A DNA stretch of 9,923 bases from an uncultured Clostridia bacterium. Its GTDB lineage: Bacteria > Bacillota > Clostridia > Christensenellales > Aristaeellaceae. The stretch is from the NCBI GenBank assembly GCA_937906775.1, contig CALCUD010000045.1, positions 1 to 9,923 of the forward strand. The letters are read 5' to 3'. Within the stretch, counting starts at the first letter, position 1; the number at the start of each line of letters is the position of its first letter. The notes under the pieces were generated by a model, which was not told where the DNA came from, did not search any database, and saw only the letters and a program-made list of their open reading frames with translations. Positions 1 to 7,281 of this stretch are shown here, in pieces. A program made the position numbers and the translations under genes.

Positions 1-1
1 C

Positions 2-1909
2 AACCTTAGCGAGGCGATCCGTGCCGTGATCGCCCAGATGGATGATCCGGACATCTCGCTGGATGATCTGATGCAGATCATGCCCTGTCCCGACTTCCCG
101 ACCGGCGGTATCCTCGTTAATAATGAGGAAATCCGCAAAGGATACGAAACCGGCCGTGGAAAGCTGACTCTCCGGGCACGCGTTCACGTGGAAGACGGAG
201 CTGCCGGGCGGAAGCTCCTGGTGATCACCGAGATCCCATATCAGATCAACAAGTCCGCCATGCTGGAAAAGATCCTCCGCCTCAGCGAGGAAAAGAAAGC
301 TGCTTTGGGTGGCATTTACGATATCAGGGATGAGAGCGACCGTACCGGAATGCGCGCCGTGATCGAACTCAAATGGGATGCCGATCCGATGAAGATTCTC
401 GCTTACCTGTATAAGTATTCCGATCTTCAGATCACTTTCGGCATCAACATGGTCGCCATTGCCGACGGGAAACCGGTCCTGATGAATCTGAAGCAGTTGA
501 TCGGATGCTATATCGACTATCAGAAAAAGGTCGTCACCCGCCGTACCGAGTATGAACTGAAGCAGGCGCGCGCCCGGGCTCATATTCTCGAAGGCCTGAT
601 GATCGCGCTGGATAATCTGGATGAAGTCATAGCCCTGATCCGGGCCAGCAAGAGTCCCAAAGAGGCAAAAATCGCCCTCATGGACCGGTTCAGTCTTTCC
701 GAGATTCAGTCGCAGGCGATTCTGGATATGCGGCTTCAGCGTCTGACCAATCTGGAGGTGGAATCGCTCCGGAAAGAATATGCTGATATTCTCAAGCTGA
801 TTGCCAGACTTGAAAGCATCCTGAAGAGCGAGAAAAAGCTCATCGGCGTGATCCGAAGCGAAATGGAGGCCATTTCCGCCGAATATGCGGATGACCGGCG
901 GACTGCGCTGGAATCTCCGGAGGAGACGCCGGTCGAGTTGCCTGACAATACCCCCGTTCCGGAAGACGCAGTGATCGTCTATACGGAGAACGGCTATCTC
1001 AAGCGCGTCTCCCCTGTCCAGCTGAAACGGACGCCGCTGCCTTCATACGAAGAAAATGCCGGCGAAAGCGCCCGTTATCTCCTGAAAACGACTACCGCTG
1101 AAACGTTATATATTTTCACCGATCATGCCAATTGTTACCCGGTTTCCGTCAATAAGCTTGCGGAGTTCAAGCCCCGTGATCGCGGACAGCTGCTTTCCGG
1201 CGTGCTGGCCGATTTGGAAGACGGAGAACAGGCTCTCTGGATGATGACGGCGGATTCCTCCGGTATCAAGGCAATGCCTGATTTCCTGTTCGTAACAGAA
1301 AACGGAATGATCAAGCGGACTGCCGCTGCCGACTACGATGTCCGCAGTCGGAAATTCCCTGCACTCTCCCTGAAAAAGGGAGACAGATTGCTGGCCGTCT
1401 CTCCGGCTTTCACCGGGGACGATCTGCTCATGATCACCCGCGACGGCATGAGTATCCGGTTCCCGTTGGATGCCGTTCCGGTCCAGGGGCGTTCCGCATC
1501 CGGTGTCAAAGCGATGTCGCTCGAGGACAGCGATAAGGTCATCTGGTTCTCTCAGCTGGCGGAAAACGATGAACTGGTTCTCTTCACAGACCGAGGATGG
1601 GCCAAGAGGATCGTTCAGCTGGAATTTGAAAAGCAGAACCGGGCCGGTAAAGGGGTGCGTTGTTTCTATTTCAACAAAAACGGCTCCAACGGCCGTTCCA
1701 TCGCGGGCCTGTATCTGACCGACCGGGATGCCGATTGCCGTCTGATTGTGACGCAGACGCGTTCTCCGTTAACGGTCATCGGTAAAAATGAAATTTTGCT
1801 CCAGAACAGACAGGGAAAAGGAATGCCCTATATCATGGCGATTCTCGACGACGTGGTGACCGGACTCTGCGCGGTCGAATCCGTCACCGGCGATCCGCAG
1901 AGTACATAA
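2..1909 (+). CDS. parC: DNA topoisomerase IV (or gyrase) subunit A, 5'-truncated
   Basis: This is the A subunit of a type IIA topoisomerase, which breaks and rejoins DNA and works with an ATPase B subunit (ParE/GyrB) in decatenation or supercoil control. The frame is open from base 2, so the gene starts outside the window; about 635 residues are visible and roughly 190 are missing, including the catalytic tyrosine. Visible parts: the tower/shoulder region with PDFPTGG (near nt 92-112), a coiled-coil C-gate region with QAILDMRLQRL (near nt 710-745), then a C-terminal beta-pinwheel (about nt 971-1897) with six repeats of the type 'TENGYLKR', 'TDRGWAKR'. A canonical GyrA box (QRRGGKG) is absent from the first blade, which favours ParC over GyrA. 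Degenerate versions, QNRAGKG (1634-1654) and QNRQGKG (1802-1822), sit in blades five and six. The family is certain. ParC versus a divergent GyrA paralogue is an inference. Confidence 0.85.
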   Translation, partial: NLSEAIRAVIAQMDDPDISLDDLMQIMPCPDFPTGGILVNNEEIRKGYETGRGKLTLRARVHVEDGAAGRKLLVITEIPYQINKSAMLEKILRLSEEKKAALGGIYDIRDESDRTGMRAVIELKWDADPMKILAYLYKYSDLQITFGINMVAIADGKPVLMNLKQLIGCYIDYQKKVVTRRTEYELKQARARAHILEGLMIALDNLDEVIALIRASKSPKEAKIALMDRFSLSEIQSQAILDMRLQRLTNLEVESLRKEYADILKLIARLESILKSEKKLIGVIRSEMEAISAEYADDRRTALESPEETPVELPDNTPVPEDAVIVYTENGYLKRVSPVQLKRTPLPSYEENAGESARYLLKTTTAETLYIFTDHANCYPVSVNKLAEFKPRDRGQLLSGVLADLEDGEQALWMMTADSSGIKAMPDFLFVTENGMIKRTAAADYDVRSRKFPALSLKKGDRLLAVSPAFTGDDLLMITRDGMSIRFPLDAVPVQGRSASGVKAMSLEDSDKVIWFSQLAENDELVLFTDRGWAKRIVQLEFEKQNRAGKGVRCFYFNKNGSNGRSIAGLYLTDRDADCRLIVTQTRSPLTVIGKNEILLQNRQGKGMPYIMAILDDVVTGLCAVESVTGDPQST

Positions 1910-2007
1910 ACACGGGATCTGTTCCGGATTCATAACAGTTTCCGGAATTCATCACGGCTGACAGGTGCAGCCGCGAAATATAAAGATCATAAACAGGAGG
2001 TTTTCCC

Positions 2008-2346
2008 ATGGCAAGACAGAATTTCGGCGGGTTCGGCGGCGGCGCCAACATGCAGCAGCTGATGCGTCAGGCTCAGAAGATGCAGCAGCAGATGGAGGAA
2101 GCCCAGCAACAGTTGGAAGCTGCGGAATATGAAGCTTCCTCCGGAGGTGGAATGGTTTCCGTCAAACTTTCGGGCAAACGTGAACTGACTTCCATTACGA
2201 TCGATCCTCAGGTCGTTGATCCGGACGATATCGACATGCTGCAGGATCTGATCATGGCCGCAGTCAACGAGGCGCTTCGCAAGGGTGAAGAAGCCCGCGA
2301 AACGACCATGGGCCGCATGGCTCCCGGAATGGGCGGGTTGTTCTGA
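2008..2346 (+). CDS. ybaB: YbaB/EbfC family nucleoid-associated DNA-binding protein
   Basis: This small dimeric DNA-binding protein coats the nucleoid and is usually encoded directly before recR. The 112-residue product is within the usual family length of about 100-115. It opens with a Gly/Phe-rich tip (FGGFGGG), then a Gln/Met-rich amphipathic helix (about residues 15-42, MQQLMRQAQKMQQQ), a beta hairpin core containing VSVKLSGKRELTSITIDPQVV (about 51-71), a second helix (LQDLIMAAVNEAL), and a Gly/Met-rich end. The ATG at 2008 is fixed by a perfect AGGAGG at 1995-2000, seven bases upstream. The stop codon is one base before the recR start, so the two are translationally coupled. Its role in recombination or expression control is known only generally for the family. 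Confidence 0.95.
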   Translation: MARQNFGGFGGGANMQQLMRQAQKMQQQMEEAQQQLEAAEYEASSGGGMVSVKLSGKRELTSITIDPQVVDPDDIDMLQDLIMAAVNEALRKGEEARETTMGRMAPGMGGLF

Positions 2347-2347
2347 G

Positions 2348-2947
2348 ATGAGTGATCAGCTCGAACCGATCGCCGTCATGGCCGCAGAATTGAATCGGCT
2401 CCCCGGTATCGGAAAAAAGACGGCGCAGCGGCTGGCATATTTTGTCGCATCCATGCCGCTGGAGGATGTACGTTCCTTGTCGGTAGCACTCTGGGAAGGT
2501 CGAAAAGCGATTCATTCCTGCAGAATCTGCGGAAATTATGCCTCAGGGGATATTTGTCCCGTTTGTGCCGATTCTTCACGTCACAACGGTCAGATCTGTG
2601 TTGTCCGCGATCCCCGTGATGTGGCCGCGTTGGAACGGATGCACGAATACTGCGGTTTGTATCACGTCCTTCACGGAACGCTCTCGCCGATGGACGGGGT
2701 CGGTCCGGAAAGTATCCGGATCAATGAACTGCTGACCCGGGTGGAACAGGAGCAGGTCACAGAAGTGATTCTGGCAACGAATCCGGATGTCGCCGGCGAG
2801 GCAACCGCGGGCTATATTTCCCGTCTGCTGAAACCGCTCGGCGTCCGTTGCACGCGGATAGCACACGGAATGCCTGTCGGGGGCGATCTGGAATATACAG
2901 ATGAAGTGACCCTTCTCAAAGCGATGGAAGGTCGCCGGGAATATTGA
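2348..2947 (+). CDS. recR: Recombination mediator protein RecR
   Basis: RecR acts with RecF and RecO to load RecA at single-stranded gaps during recombinational repair. The 199-residue product has the typical family length. Seen in order: an N-terminal helix-hairpin-helix (LNRLPGIGKKTAQRLA, residues 15-30), a four-cysteine zinc finger (C58, C61, C70, C73), a Toprim domain (about 82-178, starting ICVVRDPRD and including ATNPDVAGEATA), and the conserved C-terminal end with GMPVGGDLEYTDEVTL. I chose the ATG at 2348 because the protein then begins like other RecR proteins. The frame stays open to 2285, but that stretch overlaps the ybaB coding end and does not look like RecR. The start lies one base after the ybaB stop with only a weak purine-rich site, so coupling to ybaB translation is likely. 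Confidence 0.97.
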   Translation: MSDQLEPIAVMAAELNRLPGIGKKTAQRLAYFVASMPLEDVRSLSVALWEGRKAIHSCRICGNYASGDICPVCADSSRHNGQICVVRDPRDVAALERMHEYCGLYHVLHGTLSPMDGVGPESIRINELLTRVEQEQVTEVILATNPDVAGEATAGYISRLLKPLGVRCTRIAHGMPVGGDLEYTDEVTLLKAMEGRREY

Positions 2948-2952
2948 ACAAA

Positions 2953-2958
2953 AGGGGA
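2953..2958 (+). promoter_or_regulatory. Ribosome binding site that sets the rmuC start
   Basis: AGGGGA at 2953-2958 lies six bases before the ATG at 2965. It abuts the ATG at 2959 with no spacer and is downstream of the possible TTG start at 2944. Only the 2965 start has a workable spacing, and it also gives a protein that begins directly with the membrane anchor. Confidence 0.6.
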
Positions 2959-2964
2959 ATGCTC

Positions 2965-4266
2965 ATGACGGATATCCTTCCGCTTCTGACCCCGTTGCTT
3001 TTGATCTCATGCATTGTTCTTCTGATCATTCTTCTCGTCCGGCAAAGTTCTCTTCTCCATGCCCAGGAAGAGAACCGTCTGCGTCAGGCGCACGGACTTG
3101 ACAATCTGGGAAATCAGCTCCTGGATGAACTCGACGTTCAGAACGACCGGATGACCGACCGGCTTCAGCAGACCAACGCCAATATCATTTCCAATCTCAG
3201 TCAGTTGGGACAGTCGCAGACCGGATTGCTGGAAAGCATGCAGCGCCAGATCCTTCTCTCCACACGGAATCAGGAAGAGAATGCAAGGAATATGCGCCTG
3301 GAGAACGAGCGTCAGCTGTCTGAACTTCGTCATGCCGTTGATCAACGGTTGGCTGAGAGTCTCGACAAAAAGCTGGATCAAAGCTTTTCGCAGGTCAGCG
3401 ACCGCCTGGAATCCGTATATCGCGGGCTGGGTGAAATGCATACGCTGGCTGCCGGAGTCGGAGATATCAAAAAGGTCCTCACGAATGTCAAAGCACGGGG
3501 CATCTGGGGCGAAATGCAGTTGGGATCACTGATCCGCCAGACGCTTGCTCCGGGTCAGTACGAGGAGAATGTAGCCGTGGTTCCCGGTTCCGGTGAGCGG
3601 GTGGAATTCGCGCTGCGTCTCCCGGATAAGTCCGGTTCCCTGCTGTATCTTCCGATCGACAGCAAGTTCCCGCAGGAGGACTATATTCGTCTGATAGACG
3701 CCTCGCAGTCCGGTGATTCCGCCGGCGCCGACGCCGCCAGAAAAGCCCTGATCTCGCGGATCCGCTCCGAAGCCAAAAAGATCGCGGAAAAATATATCGT
3801 ACCGCCTCATACGACGGATTTCGCCATCATGTTCCTTCCCGTGGAGGGGATCTACGCTGAGGTCATGCAAACTCCGGAAACCGTCGAAGCCGTTCAGCGC
3901 GAGCTTCGGGTGGTCATTGCCGGCCCCGGCACTTTCAGCGCGATGCTGAACGCTCTTCAGATGGGGTTTCGCACGATGGCTATTGAAAAACGCAGCGGTG
4001 AAGTATGGCATCTGCTTGGAGAGATCAAGGGGGATTTCGGCCGTTTTGCCCAGCTGCTTGAGGATACGCGCCACCGGTTGGAGCAGGCAGGCGAATCCAT
4101 TGATTCCGCTGTTACCCGGACTCGAACCATCCGGACAAAGCTGAACCGTATGGAAACTGATACGCTTCCGGAAAGCAGGGATCTCTTTTCCCTTGACAAT
4201 CCGTCTGATTCGCTTAAAATGAAAGAAAATGAAGCCACTGACGGAATAGATCAGCGTACGGAATAA
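2965..4266 (+). CDS. rmuC: DNA recombination protein RmuC
   Basis: RmuC is a membrane-anchored protein with a nuclease-like core that limits rearrangements at inverted repeats; the biochemical activity is not firmly established. The 433-residue product has an N-terminal membrane helix (about residues 5-25, Leu/Ile-rich), a long coiled coil rich in Gln, Glu and Arg (about 33-150), and the RmuC core (about 165-390). Core landmarks are RGIWGE (178-183), PIDSKFP (230-236), and MFLPVEGIYAE (from 289). A polar tail follows. Start choice rests on the Shine-Dalgarno at 2953-2958; TTG at 2944, overlapping the recR stop, would add seven residues. The gene lies 17 bases after recR and 25 before galM, so it is probably in the same transcript. 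Placement next to recR fits a DNA-repair role. Confidence 0.93.
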   Translation: MTDILPLLTPLLLISCIVLLIILLVRQSSLLHAQEENRLRQAHGLDNLGNQLLDELDVQNDRMTDRLQQTNANIISNLSQLGQSQTGLLESMQRQILLSTRNQEENARNMRLENERQLSELRHAVDQRLAESLDKKLDQSFSQVSDRLESVYRGLGEMHTLAAGVGDIKKVLTNVKARGIWGEMQLGSLIRQTLAPGQYEENVAVVPGSGERVEFALRLPDKSGSLLYLPIDSKFPQEDYIRLIDASQSGDSAGADAARKALISRIRSEAKKIAEKYIVPPHTTDFAIMFLPVEGIYAEVMQTPETVEAVQRELRVVIAGPGTFSAMLNALQMGFRTMAIEKRSGEVWHLLGEIKGDFGRFAQLLEDTRHRLEQAGESIDSAVTRTRTIRTKLNRMETDTLPESRDLFSLDNPSDSLKMKENEATDGIDQRTE

Positions 4267-4291
4267 TCATATACGGAAAGGGGTACATACA

Positions 4292-5359
4292 ATGTCGATC
4301 AAAACAGAAATCTGGGGAAACTCTCCTGAAGGTACACCGGTTCGCCGCTTTACCATGACCAATGCCATGGGCGCTTCTGTCACAGTCATTGAATGGGGCG
4401 CGATCTGCACTTCCATTATTGTCCCGGATGCCGGCGGCAATATGGACGATGTTACCCTCGGATTCGATACGCTTACCGATTATATCGCTCCCCACAACTT
4501 CATGGGCGATACGGTCGGTCGCTACGGCAACCGGATCGGCGGAGGTTCTTTCTCTATCGACGGTGTTACCTATCAGGTCGCAAAAAACGATCACGGAGTA
4601 AACCATCTTCACGGCGGCATCAAAGGTTTCAACTGCTATTTCTGGGCAGGTACGCCCGCGGAAGGCGAACATGAGGATTCTGTGTCCTTTCACCGTGTTT
4701 CCCCGGATGGCGAAGAAAACTATCCCGGCAATCTGGATGTCACCGTAACCTACACATGGAATGATATGTGCGATCTGAGCATTCGTTATCAGGCCACTAC
4801 CGACAAGCCCACCCTGTGTAATCTGACGAACCATACCTATTTCAATCTGGCCGGTCATGACCACGGAACTGTTAAGGATCATGAGATCTGTATTGACGCG
4901 GATGTGATCACCAAGGTCAACAGCGAGTTGATCCCCACCGGAGATTATATGCCTGTTCTCGGTACTCCGCTGGACCTGCGGGACGGCCTGCTGATCGAGG
5001 AAGGTCTGGAAGTCATGGATTCCTGTCCGCAGATGGTCCCCGCCGGCGGTTACGACCATAACTTCGTCCTCTCCAAGGGCGAAACGATGGGCTTTGCCGC
5101 CTACGCGTACCACGAAGAGTCCGGTCGCTATATGGAAGTTCTGACGGATCAGCCCGCCATCCAGTTATATACCGCCTGCACAACAGACGCCAAAGGCGGA
5201 AAAGGCGGCGCCAACTATGGCCACTACTCCGGATTCTGCCTGGAAACCCAGCACTGCCCGGATGATCCGAATCATCCCAATTTCCCCGGAACGACGGTTC
5301 TGCGTCCCGGTGAGTTATACGATACCACCACCATTTATTGTTTCCGGACAGACGATTGA
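4292..5359 (+). CDS. galM: Aldose 1-epimerase (galactose mutarotase)
   Basis: This cytoplasmic enzyme interconverts alpha and beta anomers of glucose, galactose and related sugars, feeding the Leloir and glycolytic pathways. The 355-residue product has usual family length. Conserved elements seen: GRYGNR (76-81), NHLHGG (104-109), TNHTYFNL (179-186, with the likely catalytic acid H181), GYDHNF (253-258, D255 substrate contact), and FCLETQHCPD (316-324, with the likely catalytic base E319). No signal peptide is present. The ATG at 4292 follows an AAAGGGG site about ten bases upstream. The gene is 25 bases behind rmuC and ends 12 bases before an intrinsic terminator, so it looks like the last gene of the repair cluster transcript. 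There is no functional link to repair that I can see, and no galK/galT/galE neighbour. Confidence 0.95.
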   Translation: MSIKTEIWGNSPEGTPVRRFTMTNAMGASVTVIEWGAICTSIIVPDAGGNMDDVTLGFDTLTDYIAPHNFMGDTVGRYGNRIGGGSFSIDGVTYQVAKNDHGVNHLHGGIKGFNCYFWAGTPAEGEHEDSVSFHRVSPDGEENYPGNLDVTVTYTWNDMCDLSIRYQATTDKPTLCNLTNHTYFNLAGHDHGTVKDHEICIDADVITKVNSELIPTGDYMPVLGTPLDLRDGLLIEEGLEVMDSCPQMVPAGGYDHNFVLSKGETMGFAAYAYHEESGRYMEVLTDQPAIQLYTACTTDAKGGKGGANYGHYSGFCLETQHCPDDPNHPNFPGTTVLRPGELYDTTTIYCFRTDD

Positions 5360-5371
5360 TCCGCGTCTGAC

Positions 5372-5400
5372 AGCCGGCGCTTCAATAAGCGCCGGCTTTT
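5372..5400 (+). terminator. Intrinsic terminator after galM
   Basis: An 11-bp perfect stem (AGCCGGCGCTT at 5372-5382 with AAGCGCCGGCT at 5387-5397) closes a CAAT loop and runs into TTTT, then GATTTT. It begins 12 bases after the galM stop and likely ends the topoisomerase/ybaB-recR-rmuC-galM transcript. Confidence 0.9.
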
Positions 5401-5467
5401 GATTTTCGGTTGTTCTCTTTGAACAGAAAAAGAACAGCTCCCGGCATTGGAGAACCCTTCTGCTTCA

Positions 5468-5496
5468 TTGAAATCATAGAAACTCAGGTGTATAAT
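5468..5496 (+). promoter_or_regulatory. Sigma-A type promoter of gdhA
   Basis: The -35 box TTGAAA is at 5468-5473 and the -10 box TATAAT at 5491-5496, separated by exactly 17 bp. This is one mismatch from consensus. Transcription would begin near 5503, giving a leader of about 26 nt that holds little more than the ribosome binding site AGGAGG (5516-5521). Strong basal expression is inferred. The short leader leaves no room for a riboswitch. Confidence 0.85.
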
Positions 5497-5528
5497 TTTT
5501 TCGAAATTTTGGTTTAGGAGGGAATCAA

Positions 5529-6881
5529 ATGAACGCTTACCTTGCCAGTGTAATCGAAAACGTAAAGGCGAAGCACGCCAACGAACCCGAATTTGTTCAG
5601 ACTGTGGAAGAAGTATTTTCTTCTCTGGATTCTGTCGTTGAAAAGCATCCTGAATACGAAAAATTCGATATTCTTAACCGTATGACCGAGCCCGAACGGA
5701 TGTTCACCTTCCGTGTCGTCTGGCAGGACGACAACGGCGCCTGGCACACCAACCGCGGCTGGCGCTGCCAGTTCAACGGCGCGATCGGCCCCTACAAGGG
5801 AGGCCTCCGTTTCCAGAAAAACGTATATGAAGGCATCATCAAGTTCCTCGGTTTTGAGCAGACCTTCAAAAACAGTCTCACCGGTCTTCCCATGGGCGGC
5901 GGCAAGGGTGGTTCTGACTTTGATCCCGCCGGCAAATCCGATGCCGAAATCATGCGGTTCTGCCAGAGCTATATGACCGCTCTGTATCGCTATATCGGTC
6001 CCGATGTCGACGTTCCTGCCGGCGATATGGGCGTCGGTGCCCGTGAAATCGGATACATGTACGGTCAGTACCGCCGCCTGAAGGGCGTATGGGAAAACGG
6101 CGTGCTCACCGGCAAGGGATTGAGCTACGGCGGTTCCCTGATCCGTCCGGAAGCGACCGGATACGGCGCTGTCTATTATCTGTGCGAAGTTCTGAAGCAT
6201 GAAGGCGACACCATCGAAGGCAAAAAGATCGCTGTCTCCGGTTACGGCAATGTGGCCTGGGGCATCATGAAGAAGGCTGCCGAACTGGGCGCCAAGGTCA
6301 CCTACATGGCCGGTCCGGACGGTTATGTTTACGATCCCGACGGCATCATGGGCGACGAGAAGCTGAACTTCATCCTTGAAATGCGTCAGAAGGATCCCAT
6401 GCACTGCAAGCCCTATGCTGACAAATTCGGCTGCAAATTCGTCGAAGGCACCAAGCACTGGGGTTCCCCGGATGTTGATGTGATCATGCCCTCTGCCACA
6501 CAGAACGACGTTACCATGGAGTGGGCAGAGAAGATTGCCGCTTCCGGAACCAAGTACTATATCGAAGTGGCAAATATGCCCACTACCAATGACGCGCTGA
6601 ACTTCCTGCGTTCCCAGAAGCACATGATCGTTGCTCCTTCCAAGGCTGTCAACGCCGGCGGCGTCGGCGTATCCGGTCTTGAAATGAGCCAGAACTCCGA
6701 GCGTCTGGTCTGGTCCGCTGAAGAAGTCGATGCTCAGCTGAAAAAAATGATGAAAAACATCCACGACGCTTCCGCGGCTGCCGCCGAAGAAAACGGTCTG
6801 GGTTACGATCTGGTAGCCGGTGCCAATATTGCCGGTTTCAAGAAGGTTGCCGAAGCTATGCTCGCTCAGGGCTGCTTCTGA
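5529..6881 (+). CDS. gdhA: Glutamate dehydrogenase, hexameric clostridial type (NAD(P)-dependent)
   Basis: This enzyme catalyses the reversible oxidative deamination of glutamate to 2-oxoglutarate and ammonium in the cytoplasm. The 450-residue length matches the small hexameric class. Landmarks: GPYKGGLRF (88-96, K90 binds substrate), PMGGGKGG (121-128, catalytic K126), PAGDMG (163-168, catalytic D166), a Rossmann nucleotide loop GYGNVA (238-243), and NMPTTNDA and SKAVNAGGVGVSG in the C-terminal part. From memory, the N-terminus (EPEFVQTVEEV) and the GPDGYVYDPDGI stretch after the Rossmann fold resemble the NAD-dependent Clostridium symbiosum enzyme more than NADP-dependent E. coli GdhA, so cofactor choice is left open. 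The start is fixed by AGGAGG seven bases upstream. The gene has its own promoter and terminator. Codon use looks strongly biased, as in highly expressed genes. Confidence 0.97.
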   Translation: MNAYLASVIENVKAKHANEPEFVQTVEEVFSSLDSVVEKHPEYEKFDILNRMTEPERMFTFRVVWQDDNGAWHTNRGWRCQFNGAIGPYKGGLRFQKNVYEGIIKFLGFEQTFKNSLTGLPMGGGKGGSDFDPAGKSDAEIMRFCQSYMTALYRYIGPDVDVPAGDMGVGAREIGYMYGQYRRLKGVWENGVLTGKGLSYGGSLIRPEATGYGAVYYLCEVLKHEGDTIEGKKIAVSGYGNVAWGIMKKAAELGAKVTYMAGPDGYVYDPDGIMGDEKLNFILEMRQKDPMHCKPYADKFGCKFVEGTKHWGSPDVDVIMPSATQNDVTMEWAEKIAASGTKYYIEVANMPTTNDALNFLRSQKHMIVAPSKAVNAGGVGVSGLEMSQNSERLVWSAEEVDAQLKKMMKNIHDASAAAAEENGLGYDLVAGANIAGFKKVAEAMLAQGCF

Positions 6882-6897
6882 TTATCCGCCTGTTTGT

Positions 6898-6932
6898 TAC
6901 AGCCGCTTCCTGCGAAGCGGCTGTACTCTTTT
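6898..6932 (+). terminator. Intrinsic terminator after gdhA
   Basis: A stem of about 12 bp (6898-6909 with 6914-6925; core ACAGCCGCTTC / GAAGCGGCTGT) with a four-base loop is followed by ACTCTTTT. It starts 17 bases after the gdhA stop. Confidence 0.85.
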
Positions 6933-6937
6933 CCTTT

Positions 6938-6974
6938 GAAAAAAGTCCTCAGACAACTGTCTGAGGACTTTTTC
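6938..6974. terminator. Bidirectional terminator between convergent transcripts
   Basis: A perfect 15-bp inverted repeat (6940-6954 with 6959-6973) around a four-base loop has A-runs on the left and T-runs on the right, so both strands read as stem plus T-tract (TTTTT on plus at 6969-6973, T-run on minus at 6944-6939). On the minus strand it ends the xylB-nrdR-membrane protein transcript, whose last stop codon is about 15 bases away. On the plus strand it backs up the gdhA terminator. Confidence 0.9.
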
Positions 6975-6988
6975 ATGATCCGGATCCG

Positions 6989-7264
6989 TTACTTCCTGAA
7001 GAATTTTCCGAGGTCAAATTTTCTGACCAGCCAGATCACCAGGCAGGATCCGGCAATAGAAATCAGAAGATCCCCGATAAAGTTTCTGGAGCCGATTCCG
7101 ACAAGAGAGGCCACCAAAGAGCCGAGCAGACCTCCTACCAATCCAAGTATGATATTGGAGAGCATGCTGTCCGGTCTGCCGCTTTTCATCAATTTTGCGC
7201 CGCAGAATCCGGCAAGCGCCCATGTTGCGATCTTTACAAGCCATCCCCAGATTGTTCCAAGCAT
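6989..7264 (-). CDS. GlsB/YeaQ/YmgE family small membrane protein
   Basis: The 91-residue protein belongs by pattern to the transglycosylase-associated (GlsB/YeaQ/YmgE) family, whose members are small stress-linked membrane proteins of unproven function. Three hydrophobic segments are visible (about residues 5-24, 35-57 and 62-80), with the Gly-rich helix packing typical of the family (NIILGLVGGLLGSLVASLVG). A basic end (RKFDLGKFFRK) probably stays in the cytoplasm. The ATG at 7264 has AAGGAG ten bases upstream (7280-7275); an ATG at 7272 is out of frame. It is the last gene of the operon, 17 bases after nrdR, and is followed by the bidirectional terminator. There is no evident functional link to NrdR or xylulokinase. 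Confidence 0.85.
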   Translation of the reverse strand: MLGTIWGWLVKIATWALAGFCGAKLMKSGRPDSMLSNIILGLVGGLLGSLVASLVGIGSRNFIGDLLISIAGSCLVIWLVRKFDLGKFFRK

Positions 7265-7281
7265 ATAACCATTACTCCTTT

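Noticed and set aside
1922..1952. Near-direct repeat TTCCGGATTCAT / TTCCGGAATTCAT in the gap before ybaB
   Set aside because: Only two short imperfect copies exist. No symmetry or position marks them as an operator, so chance is sufficient.
1958..1984. Possible promoter before ybaB (CTGACA, 15 bp, TATAAA)
   Set aside because: The spacer is two bases short and both boxes have mismatches. It could give weak internal transcription, but I cannot support it as a feature.
2285..2347. N-terminal extension of RecR
   Set aside because: The 21 extra residues overlap the ybaB end in another frame and do not fit RecR. The ATG at 2348 gives the standard 199 residues.
2944..2964. Upstream TTG (2944) and ATG (2959) starts for rmuC
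   Set aside because: The only good Shine-Dalgarno (2953-2958) is downstream of the TTG and touches the first ATG. It is well spaced only for the ATG at 2965.
4214..5113. Minus-strand open frame (299 codons) opposite galM
   Set aside because: It lies fully opposite galM, whose catalytic motifs are intact. The composition shows no independent coding signal.
5514..6764. Minus-strand open frame (416 codons) opposite gdhA
   Set aside because: It mirrors the codon pattern of gdhA, has no plausible ribosome binding site or domain, and would run into the gdhA promoter.
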